From NCBI GenBank assembly GCA_964476895.1, contig CAYZCS010000011.1:1-20510 (forward strand): a DNA stretch of 20,510 bases, read 5' to 3'. Below, piece by piece: positions 6,681-11,688 of the stretch. Within the stretch, counting starts at the first letter, position 1, and every line of letters starts with the position of its first letter. The notes under the pieces are model-generated. The model saw only the letters and a list, made by a program, of their open reading frames with translations. It searched no databases and was not told the DNA's origin. The DNA is from JALYJZ01 sp964476895. Its GTDB lineage: Bacteria; Patescibacteriota; SICC01. The translations under genes and the position numbers were made by a program.

Positions 6681-7652
6681 ATGACACGAACAGACGCGCA
6701 ATTCCTGAAGAACCACCCTGAGTACCAGTACTTGGGACTACTTCAGAACGTGATGCAGCATGGTGCGGAAAAACCGGTACATAACACGCCGGACACGACG
6801 ATTAAAAGTCTCTTCGGTCAACAGAGTCGCTACGATCTCTCGCAAGGCTTCCCGCTTTTGACGACAAAGAAAGTCTTTCTGCGCGGCATCGTCCATGAGC
6901 TGCTGTGGTTCATCAAGGGCGATTCCAACATCAAGTATTTGGTGGATAACGATGTCCACATCTGGGATGAGTGGCCGTATCGGAATTACACGAAAGCCGT
7001 GGAGGAGCAAGGGGTGCCCGAGCTCACGCAAGAGGAATTCATCGCGAAGATTAAAGAAGATGATGCATTCGCGAAGCAGTGGGGCGATCTCGGTAACGTC
7101 TACGGCGTACAATGGCGCCGCTGGCCGACGACCGACGGGCGGACGGTGGATCAGCTCGGCTGGGTAATCGACAAGCTTCGCACGGCGCCATACCGTAAGC
7201 ACCTGGTGGTGTCGGCCTGGAACCCCGAGTACATCTACGAGATGGCTGCCTCACCGGAGCAGGCGATGGTGCTGCCACCGTGCCACACGCTGTTCCACTT
7301 CAACGTGACGGGAAAGCGCCTCTCCCTCCAGCTGTACCAGCGCAGTGCCGACCTCTTTCTCGGCGTGCCGTTCAACATCGCGAGCTACGCGCTGCTGCTC
7401 CAGATGGTCGCGCATGTGACGGATCTTGAGCCTGGTGATTTCATCCATACGCTGGGCGACGCCCACATCTACAGCAACCACTTCGACCAGGTACGGGAGC
7501 AGCTTACGCGGCAGCCGCGACCGTTTCCGACGATGCGCCTGAATCCCGAGGTCACGTCGATCGACGGCTTCACCTACGATGACTTCACCGTCGAAGACTA
7601 CGACCCCTACCCGCCGATCAAGGGGAAGGTGACCGTCGCCGGAGGATTCTGA
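6681..7652 (+). CDS. thyA: Thymidylate synthase (ThyA type)
   Basis: Methylates dUMP to dTMP using methylene-THF and releasing DHF. 323 residues, longer than E. coli (264) because of an insert around 101-135, as in the lactobacillar enzyme. Active-site elements are GFPLLTTKK (56-64), ELLWFIKGDSNI (73-84), YGVQWR (141-146), catalytic Cys201 in LPPCH, QRSADLFLGVPFNIASY (220-236) with Asn232, and HIYSNH (262-267). The phosphate-loop motif RTGTxSxFG is replaced by TPDTTIKSLFG (36-46), lacking the usual Arg. The C-terminus ends VAGGF. The 5' half looks more AT-rich than its neighbours. ATG 6681 is 4 bases after the CYTH stop without a Shine-Dalgarno, so translation is probably coupled. Confidence 0.95.
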   Translation: MTRTDAQFLKNHPEYQYLGLLQNVMQHGAEKPVHNTPDTTIKSLFGQQSRYDLSQGFPLLTTKKVFLRGIVHELLWFIKGDSNIKYLVDNDVHIWDEWPYRNYTKAVEEQGVPELTQEEFIAKIKEDDAFAKQWGDLGNVYGVQWRRWPTTDGRTVDQLGWVIDKLRTAPYRKHLVVSAWNPEYIYEMAASPEQAMVLPPCHTLFHFNVTGKRLSLQLYQRSADLFLGVPFNIASYALLLQMVAHVTDLEPGDFIHTLGDAHIYSNHFDQVREQLTRQPRPFPTMRLNPEVTSIDGFTYDDFTVEDYDPYPPIKGKVTVAGGF

Positions 7653-7672
7653 TCGCTGCGCCGCGGATCATC

Positions 7673-8149
7673 TTGATCGCCGCATTGGACGAGGAGCGCG
7701 GCATCGGCAAGGACGGCGACATCCCGTGGCGCATCTCCGCGGACTGGCAGCGGTTCAAGCGGATCACCATGGGGCATCCCATCATCATGGGGCGGAAGAC
7801 GTTCGAGGTGGTGGGACTGTTGCCTGGCCGCACGAGCATTGTCCTGACCCGGCAAACGGACTATGCGGCCGAGGGTTGTCTCGTAGTCTCGACGTTCAAC
7901 GAGGCGCTGGCAGCTGCGGCCGAACGGGACGACGAGATCTACGTGATCGGCGGGGAAGAGATCTTCCGGCTGGCACTCCCGCGGGCCGACGAGCTCCGGC
8001 TGACGCACGTGGCCGGCACGCATGAGGCAGACACGTTCTTCCCGGAGTTCGGGGATGCGTTCCGCGAGGTCCGTTCCGAATCGCACGAAGATGAAGACCC
8101 GGCGTACCGCTACGTGGATTACGAGCGGACTGGCGGCGCCCACGGTTGA
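7673..8149 (+). CDS. folA: Dihydrofolate reductase
   Basis: Reduces the dihydrofolate left by ThyA back to tetrahydrofolate with NADPH. About 158 residues, typical. Motifs are IAALDEERGIGKDGDIPWRISADWQRFKRIT with the catalytic Asp in SADW, GRKTFE, GRTSIVLTRQ, and IYVIGGEEIFRLALPRADELRLTHV, ending with DTFFPEF. The start is uncertain: TTG 7673 is the only common start near the conserved N-terminus but removes part of the first strand (IILIAALD). No ATG or GTG exists in this frame between the thyA end and there. A CTG at 7649 or an ATC at 7667 are alternatives, and GGAGG at 7641-7645, at the end of thyA, could serve an upstream non-standard start. The TGA stop overlaps the -35 of the rplJ promoter. 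Confidence 0.92.
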   Translation: MIAALDEERGIGKDGDIPWRISADWQRFKRITMGHPIIMGRKTFEVVGLLPGRTSIVLTRQTDYAAEGCLVVSTFNEALAAAAERDDEIYVIGGEEIFRLALPRADELRLTHVAGTHEADTFFPEFGDAFREVRSESHEDEDPAYRYVDYERTGGAHG

Positions 8150-8174
8150 CGAGGCTCGCCGGGGTTCGTAGACT
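8146..8174 (+). promoter_or_regulatory. Promoter of rplJ-rplL
   Basis: TTGACG (8146-8151), a 17-base spacer and TAGACT (8169-8174) make a sigma-70-type promoter at the very end of folA. The expected start is near 8181, immediately before the conserved L10 leader. Confidence 0.82.
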
Positions 8175-8183
8175 TAACCACGT

Positions 8184-8261
8184 CGCCAAAGACCGTGGCC
8201 GTCCGGCAGGGCCGGGCTTAATCCGCCGCGCAGGAGACGCGAAAAACTGACTGTATTTCGC
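8184..8261 (+). promoter_or_regulatory. L10 leader (ribosomal protein L10 autoregulatory RNA)
   Basis: The leader contains the hallmark strings of the bacterial L10 leader in order: GCCAAAGACCG (8185-8195), a GC-rich variable hairpin, GGCTTAATCC (8215-8224) and GCGCAGGAGACG (8228-8239). L10 or the L10-L12 complex is known to bind such leaders at a kink-turn and repress rplJL. A second hairpin, GCGAAA (8239-8244) / TTTCGC (8256-8261), lies between the conserved part and the terminator and could take part in switching. Recognised by eye; no covariance search was run. Confidence 0.82.
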
Positions 8262-8271
8262 TTCTTTCCTG

Positions 8272-8295
8272 CCTTTGGTGACGCCAAAGGTTTTT
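8272..8295 (+). terminator. Attenuator-like terminator in the rplJ leader
   Basis: CCTTTGG (8272-8278) pairs with CCAAAGG (8284-8290), followed by TTTTT (8291-8295), 13 bases before the rplJ ATG. Between the promoter and its own gene, an intrinsic terminator is best read as an attenuator controlled by the L10 leader. Confidence 0.8.
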
Positions 8296-8308
8296 AGTAG
8301 CACGAATC

Positions 8309-8824
8309 ATGCCTAAGACTCGCCAGCAGAAAGAAGACGTCACGCAAGCGCTCACTACCGCGCTGCGGGATGCGGCTGCCGTCGTCTTCACCGACTACCA
8401 GGGCCTCGGCGTCCGCGAGCAGCAGGAACTCCAGGCACAGCTCCGCGAGAACGGCATGCGGTTCGAGGTGGTCAAGAACACGCTCTTCCAGCGTGCGGCC
8501 AAGGACGCCGGTCTCACGGTCGACGAACTGACCGGACCGGTCGGCGTGGCGTTCGGCTTCGAGGATCCGGTCTCGGTCTCCAAGGCGGTCACGCAGTTCG
8601 CGAAGGACAACGAGGCGCTGGAGGTGACCGGCGGCATCGTGGACGGGGAACGGGTCGAGGTCGCGATGATCTCGAAACTGGCCTCGCTGCCGGGCCGCGA
8701 CGAACTGCTCGGTCGGCTGGTCGGCAGTATCAGTGCGCCGGTGCGGAACCTGGCGAGCGGTCTTTCGGCCGTACCGCGGAACCTGGTGTACGCCCTGAGC
8801 GCGGTAAAGGAACAGAAGGCCTAG
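8309..8824 (+). CDS. rplJ: 50S ribosomal protein L10
   Basis: Base of the ribosomal stalk; anchors L7/L12 dimers to 23S rRNA and represses its own mRNA. 171 residues, standard length. The N-terminal rRNA-binding domain shows VVFTDYQGLGVREQQELQAQLRENG and EVVKNTLFQRAAKDAG. The C-terminal L12-binding helix lies near RNLASGLSAVPRNLVYALSAVKEQKA. The ATG at 8309 has no Shine-Dalgarno; the nearest purine run (AAAGG) is in the terminator stem 18 bases upstream. It is transcribed with rplL, 84 bp downstream. Confidence 0.96.
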   Translation: MPKTRQQKEDVTQALTTALRDAAAVVFTDYQGLGVREQQELQAQLRENGMRFEVVKNTLFQRAAKDAGLTVDELTGPVGVAFGFEDPVSVSKAVTQFAKDNEALEVTGGIVDGERVEVAMISKLASLPGRDELLGRLVGSISAPVRNLASGLSAVPRNLVYALSAVKEQKA

Positions 8825-8908
8825 GGCCCTCCGGGCGTCGCGAGCACATCGCGGCACGCGGAGAGCGCTAGCTCACACGTAATCAAGTACTAAACCGAGG
8901 AGGTTCAC

Positions 8909-9463
8909 ATGGCGGACGAAGCCAAGGACGACCAGCAGGCCGCAGCGGCCGACGACTCGCAGGATCAGCCTGCGGATGAGAAGAAGGACGAAAAGCCCGA
9001 AGGTGGCGACAAGCCGGAAGCGGAAGCCGCGCCGGCCGCGGAGGAATCCAAGGAGGACGACAAGCCGTCCAAGGAGTACTCCAAGGAAGTCACCCAGATC
9101 GTCGAGCAGGTCGAGAAGATGACCGTGCTCGAGGTGGCGGACCTCGTCTCCGCGATCGAAGACAAATTCGGTGTCTCGGCTGCTCCGGTAGCCGTAGCCG
9201 GCGGTGCTCCGGCGGCCGGCGGCGGCGAGGGCGGCGGCGCTGAAGAGGAGAAGTCGGCGTACACCATCCATCTGGCCGCGTCGGGCGACAAGAAGATCGA
9301 CGTGATCAAGGCCGTCCGCGAGGTGACAGAACTGGGCCTCAAGGAGGCCAAGGACCTGGTCGAGGGCGCTCCGAAGGACGTGAAGGAGAACGTACCGAAG
9401 GAAGAGGCCGATGAGGCCAAGCAGAAGCTTGAGGCCGCGGGCGCGACCGTCGAGCTTAAGTAA
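8909..9463 (+). CDS. rplL: 50S ribosomal protein L7/L12 with a long acidic N-terminal extension
   Basis: Multicopy stalk protein that recruits translational GTPases. 184 residues against about 120-125 usually. Residues 1-55 are a low-complexity Glu/Asp/Lys/Ala/Pro extension. The normal dimerisation domain follows (SKEVTQIVEQVEKMTVLEVADLVSAIEDKFGV, 58-89), then an Ala/Gly hinge (90-115) and the C-terminal factor-binding domain (YTIHLAASGDKKIDVIKAVREVTELGLKEAKDLVE, 118-152). The start is firm: AGGAGG at 8898-8903 lies 5 bases before ATG 8909, with no alternative start close to residue 56. rpoB does not follow, unlike the usual arrangement. Confidence 0.95.
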   Translation: MADEAKDDQQAAAADDSQDQPADEKKDEKPEGGDKPEAEAAPAAEESKEDDKPSKEYSKEVTQIVEQVEKMTVLEVADLVSAIEDKFGVSAAPVAVAGGAPAAGGGEGGGAEEEKSAYTIHLAASGDKKIDVIKAVREVTELGLKEAKDLVEGAPKDVKENVPKEEADEAKQKLEAAGATVELK

Positions 9464-9482
9464 CTAGCGCACAGGAACCTCC

Positions 9483-9512
9483 GTACGCCCGCTACTTTTG
9501 TGGCGGGCGTAC
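9483..9512 (+). terminator. Hairpin after rplL, possible weak terminator or processing site
   Basis: GTACGCCCGC (9483-9492) pairs perfectly with GCGGGCGTAC (9503-9512) over 10 bp with a 10-base loop. It lies 20 bases after the rplL stop but is followed by TTGTGCC rather than a T-run, so termination may be inefficient. Confidence 0.55.
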
Positions 9513-9540
9513 TTGTGCCTGCTCGGCGACTTGGTATGAT
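9513..9540 (+). promoter_or_regulatory. Upstream promoter (P1) in the rplL-surface gene interval
   Basis: TTGTGC (9513-9518), a 16-base spacer and TATGAT (9535-9540). Start expected near 9547. Confidence 0.5.
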
Positions 9541-9557
9541 AACTTCTCGGTCGGCGG

Positions 9558-9600
9558 AAGGGGTTTCGGCGCTTTAGGCCATTTTGCTTAAAAACCCCTT
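9558..9600. repeat. Inverted repeat abutting promoter P2
   Basis: AAGGGGTTT (9558-9566) and AAACCCCTT (9592-9600) form a 9-bp perfect inverted repeat. Its right arm runs into the TTGACA of P2 at 9599. It could be an operator or fold in transcripts from P1. Confidence 0.5.
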
Positions 9601-9627
9601 GACAAAGCGGATTATATCCTATATGCT
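9599..9627 (+). promoter_or_regulatory. Strong promoter (P2), consensus -35
   Basis: TTGACA (9599-9604), exactly 17 bases, then TATGCT (9622-9627). This is one of the two promoters in the window with a perfect -35 hexamer. Start expected near 9634. Confidence 0.8.
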
Positions 9628-9633
9628 GACCGG

Positions 9634-9780
9634 CTTTCGGCAATAAGGGCCGAAGCCGTAGATTAACAACCCGGTCAATCAACCATCATTGCCTTTTCCA
9701 GGCAGGGCTGCGGCCCAAGAAAAAACGAATACAAACCAACCAAAACGAATCCCCACGCGGGGATTCCCGGTTGGTTTTTT
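9634..9780 (+). ncRNA. Predicted small RNA or terminated leader, about 147 nt
   Basis: Bounded by promoter P2 and a strong terminator, with no plausible open reading frame or Shine-Dalgarno inside. Near its 5' end CGGCTTTCGG (9631-9640) can pair with CCGAAGCCG (9650-9658) with one bulge. TGCCT/AGGCA (9690-9704) forms a small hairpin, and the terminator forms the 3' end. Positions 9668-9685 are perfectly complementary over 18 nt to 11603-11620 in the region before the LPXTG surface protein gene. It does not resemble tmRNA, SRP RNA, RNase P or 6S RNA as far as I can tell. It could instead be the 5' leader of the downstream gene, with conditional termination. Confidence 0.5.
9733..9780 (+). terminator. 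Strong two-part intrinsic terminator
   Basis: AAACCAACC (9733-9741) pairs with GGTTGGTTT (9769-9777), enclosing a second stem GAATCCCC (9747-9754) / GGGGATTC (9759-9766). The hairpin runs into six T residues (9775-9780). Confidence 0.88.
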
Positions 9781-9796
9781 GTTTTCACGGGCCCGC

Positions 9797-9845
9797 TGAG
9801 AGGGTACCGCAACGCACGGCGTCCGCGCTTTGCGGCACCCTCTCA
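9797..9845. repeat. Long imperfect inverted repeat upstream of the Pro-rich protein gene
   Basis: TGAGAGGGT then CCGCAA (9797-9812, split by one mismatched base) pairs with TTGCGG then ACCCTCTCA (9830-9845), a 15-bp stem with one mismatch and a 17-base loop. There is no T-run after it, so it is more likely an operator or 5'-UTR structure than a terminator. The remaining 70 bases to the gene show only the AGGAGG site; no clear promoter was found there. Confidence 0.6.
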
Positions 9846-9916
9846 CGATAGTCCTGCCAATCCACAATCCGTACGCAGTCAGTCCACGTCCATCTCCCGA
9901 CCCAGGAGGCAATACC

Positions 9917-11365
9917 ATGGCAGCATCGGCACAACCGCCAGGGCGAAAGCCCGATCCCAGGCGGTCCGCGGCGGCCAAGAAGGCTGCAGCGACCCGCAGG
10001 AAGAACAAGGCGAATCAGAGCCAGCAGGCCGCGACCGGTACCAGCGGTACCGGCACGACCTCGCAGTCCGGCGGCAGCAACGCCGGCGGTAACGCCAGCA
10101 ACGGGACCACCCGGGTTCGCATTCCGGACAGGGTAACGTCCTTGCTCGCGATGCGGCCCGGGCGCAACTGGCTCCCGGTCGCCGGAGTCATCATCGCCGT
10201 CGTGGCGGTGGCAATCGTTGCCATCACCTCGATCGGCGGCGGAGACAACGGCGACAGCCGACACGCCTCGCTCACGCCGGCTCCGCTGGCGGCAGAGGAG
10301 GAGCAGGAGGAGGCTCCCGAGTCGGGAATCTCCGACGAGTCCGGTCTGTCCACTTACGAGGAGGTCGAGAACCGCTTCGAGAACATGGGCAGGCAGGACT
10401 ACCTCAAGCTCGCCAAGCGCGATGGACGGTGCGCCCGTGAGGGTGACTTCATCCACGCGAAGGTGCTGGGAGACAATCCCAGTCCCAAGCGGAAGCTCGA
10501 GGTGACGCTGCTCTGCATGGCCAAGGATCCGGTCACCCGTGTCGGATTGACGCAGACCTTTAACAAGGGTGCGTTCAATTCACGCGAGCTGGGTCGGATG
10601 CTCACCGCGGGACCGAACCATGACCTCAATTGGGAGGCGTGGCGTGGTTTCCGTGACCGTGTCACCGGCGCAGGGCACATCAGCACCGTTAACCTGGGCG
10701 GCAGTGGTTTCACCACGTTCGTCACCCAGGACGGCACGGTCGGCTCGACGCATGACCCCAATCTCGACGAGCGGGGAACGCGTTTCAAGATGGCCGCTGC
10801 TACCGTCAACGGTAAGCACATGCCGGCGAAGAACATCGTCACCGAGGAGACCTGCACCAACAGGGTGCTACCTCAGAAGACGGTCTTCGTCCCGCCGGCA
10901 GCTCCTCCGAAGGGCGGACCCGGTCCCGGACCTGGTCCGAGCCCCGAGGGTCGCCATCCGGCACAACCGGGCGGTGACAATCTCGGTGGTGGCCGTCCGC
11001 AGCAGCAGGGTGGGAGCTACGGTGACACGCATCGTCGTGTTCCCAACACCCCTGCCACGCCGAAGCGACGGCCGGTCATCCAACCGGATACCCCGGTGAG
11101 GACGCCCTCCGGTACGGGTGGCGAGATCAAGCCGAACGATCCGCCTCCGCAGAGCGACAGTGGTGGGGGAACGGTAACGCAGCCGACTGCACCACCGACC
11201 CCCCAGCCGAGCGAGCCGCCTAACACCGGCCCCTCGGCGACGCCACCGCCGCCACCCGAGTCAGGTGCACCACCGCCGCCTCCGGCCGAGCAGGGCGCAC
11301 CACCGCCCCCATCGTCCACGTCAACGAGCGCGGCACCACCGCCCCCGCCTCCGCCCCTCGAGTAG
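9917..11365 (+). CDS. Single-pass membrane protein with basic N-terminus and proline-rich extracellular tail
   Basis: 482 residues; family not recognised. Domain order: a very basic Ala/Lys/Arg-rich cytoplasmic stretch (about 8-32), a Gly/Ser/Thr/Asn linker, one transmembrane helix (about 84-106, WLPVAGVIIAVVAVAIVAITSI), an acidic linker (AEEEQEEAPESG), a folded region (about 145-315) with three Cys (172, 200, 313), and a 155-residue proline-rich tail with PPPPP clusters ending PPPPPPPLE. The positive-inside rule puts the C-terminus outside, where the tail could span the cell wall. It has no LPXTG motif. AGGAGG at 9904-9909 lies 7 bases before ATG 9917, which decides the start although the frame is open back to 9830. 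It is followed by the LPXTG protein gene, so both may belong to one surface module. Confidence 0.85.
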   Translation: MAASAQPPGRKPDPRRSAAAKKAAATRRKNKANQSQQAATGTSGTGTTSQSGGSNAGGNASNGTTRVRIPDRVTSLLAMRPGRNWLPVAGVIIAVVAVAIVAITSIGGGDNGDSRHASLTPAPLAAEEEQEEAPESGISDESGLSTYEEVENRFENMGRQDYLKLAKRDGRCAREGDFIHAKVLGDNPSPKRKLEVTLLCMAKDPVTRVGLTQTFNKGAFNSRELGRMLTAGPNHDLNWEAWRGFRDRVTGAGHISTVNLGGSGFTTFVTQDGTVGSTHDPNLDERGTRFKMAAATVNGKHMPAKNIVTEETCTNRVLPQKTVFVPPAAPPKGGPGPGPGPSPEGRHPAQPGGDNLGGGRPQQQGGSYGDTHRRVPNTPATPKRRPVIQPDTPVRTPSGTGGEIKPNDPPPQSDSGGGTVTQPTAPPTPQPSEPPNTGPSATPPPPPESGAPPPPPAEQGAPPPPSSTSTSAAPPPPPPPLE

Positions 11366-11400
11366 CGAATACGCTTCGCCATCTCCTGGGTCGGAGACCT

Positions 11401-11456
11401 GATTGCATCCCGACCGGTCACATGCTTACACAGATGTCGGCCGGTCGGGGTCAATC
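11401..11456. repeat. Large inverted repeat after the Pro-rich protein gene
   Basis: GATTG (11401-11405) plus CCCGACCGG (11409-11417) pair with CCGGTCGGG (11441-11449) plus CAATC (11452-11456); the loop holds a further ACAT/ATGT pair. No T-run follows. Two shorter hairpins (GCGAA/TTCGC around 11365-11379 and TCTCC/GGAGA at 11382-11397) precede it, so the whole 3' flank is highly folded and may act as a non-canonical terminator or mRNA stabiliser. Confidence 0.6.
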
Positions 11457-11463
11457 GGGGGGT

Positions 11464-11469
11464 TACACT
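11464..11469 (+). promoter_or_regulatory. Candidate -10 for the LPXTG protein leader
   Basis: TACACT in the context GGTTACACT, the same string found before rplA. No good -35 is seen because the large inverted repeat occupies that position. A start near 11476 would give a leader of about 213 nt. Confidence 0.35.
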
Positions 11470-11501
11470 ACTGCAACCACGGAAAGGAACAATGGAAAAC
11501 A

Positions 11502-11603
11502 ATGATGGATCGTCGGAGCAGTAAATTACTTGAACTTGTCGTCAAGACAACACTCATCGTGATTTACTGCTCCCTCCCCATTCCATCGATGCTGGTTGAT
11601 TGA
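11502..11603 (+). CDS. Possible 33-residue leader peptide
   Basis: An ATG at 11502 opens a 33-codon frame ending in TGA at 11601-11603, or slightly longer from upstream starts; the purine stretch GGAAAGGA (11481-11488) could act as a ribosome-binding site. The product is short, with a hydrophobic run (TTLIVIYCSLPIPSML). The frame overlaps the 12-bp inverted repeat at 11515-11583, so the coding potential may be a by-product of RNA structure. Low confidence. Confidence 0.2.
   Translation: MMDRRSSKLLELVVKTTLIVIYCSLPIPSMLVD
11515..11583 (+). repeat. AT-rich 12-bp perfect inverted repeat in the LPXTG gene leader
   Basis: GGAGCAGTAAAT (11515-11526) and ATTTACTGCTCC (11572-11583) are perfect reverse complements. 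The 45-base interior contains further pairs (CTTGA/TCAAG; TTGTC/GACAA), so a branched RNA fold is likely. It is clearly more AT-rich than the surrounding coding DNA. Confidence 0.7.
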
Positions 11604-11637
11604 CCGGGTTCGCAACTTAACAACCCGACGCACACAC
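11603..11637 (+). promoter_or_regulatory. Leader hairpin complementary to the upstream small RNA
   Basis: TGGTTGATTGACCGGGTT (11603-11620) is the exact reverse complement of 9668-9685. Within the leader, CGGGTT (11615-11620) can also pair with AACCCG (11632-11637). TTAACAACCCG (11627-11637) is a direct repeat of 9663-9673. The same bases could thus either fold locally or pair with the small RNA, about 70 bases ahead of the ATG. Confidence 0.45.
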
Positions 11638-11688
11638 GTTCACACGCCTTTGTTTCACTTAACCATTAATTAACCAAGGAGGATGCAC

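Noticed and set aside
9464..9916. Possible open frames in the rplL-surface gene interval
   Set aside because: The short frames there overlap promoters and the terminator, lack Shine-Dalgarno sequences and show no protein-like composition.
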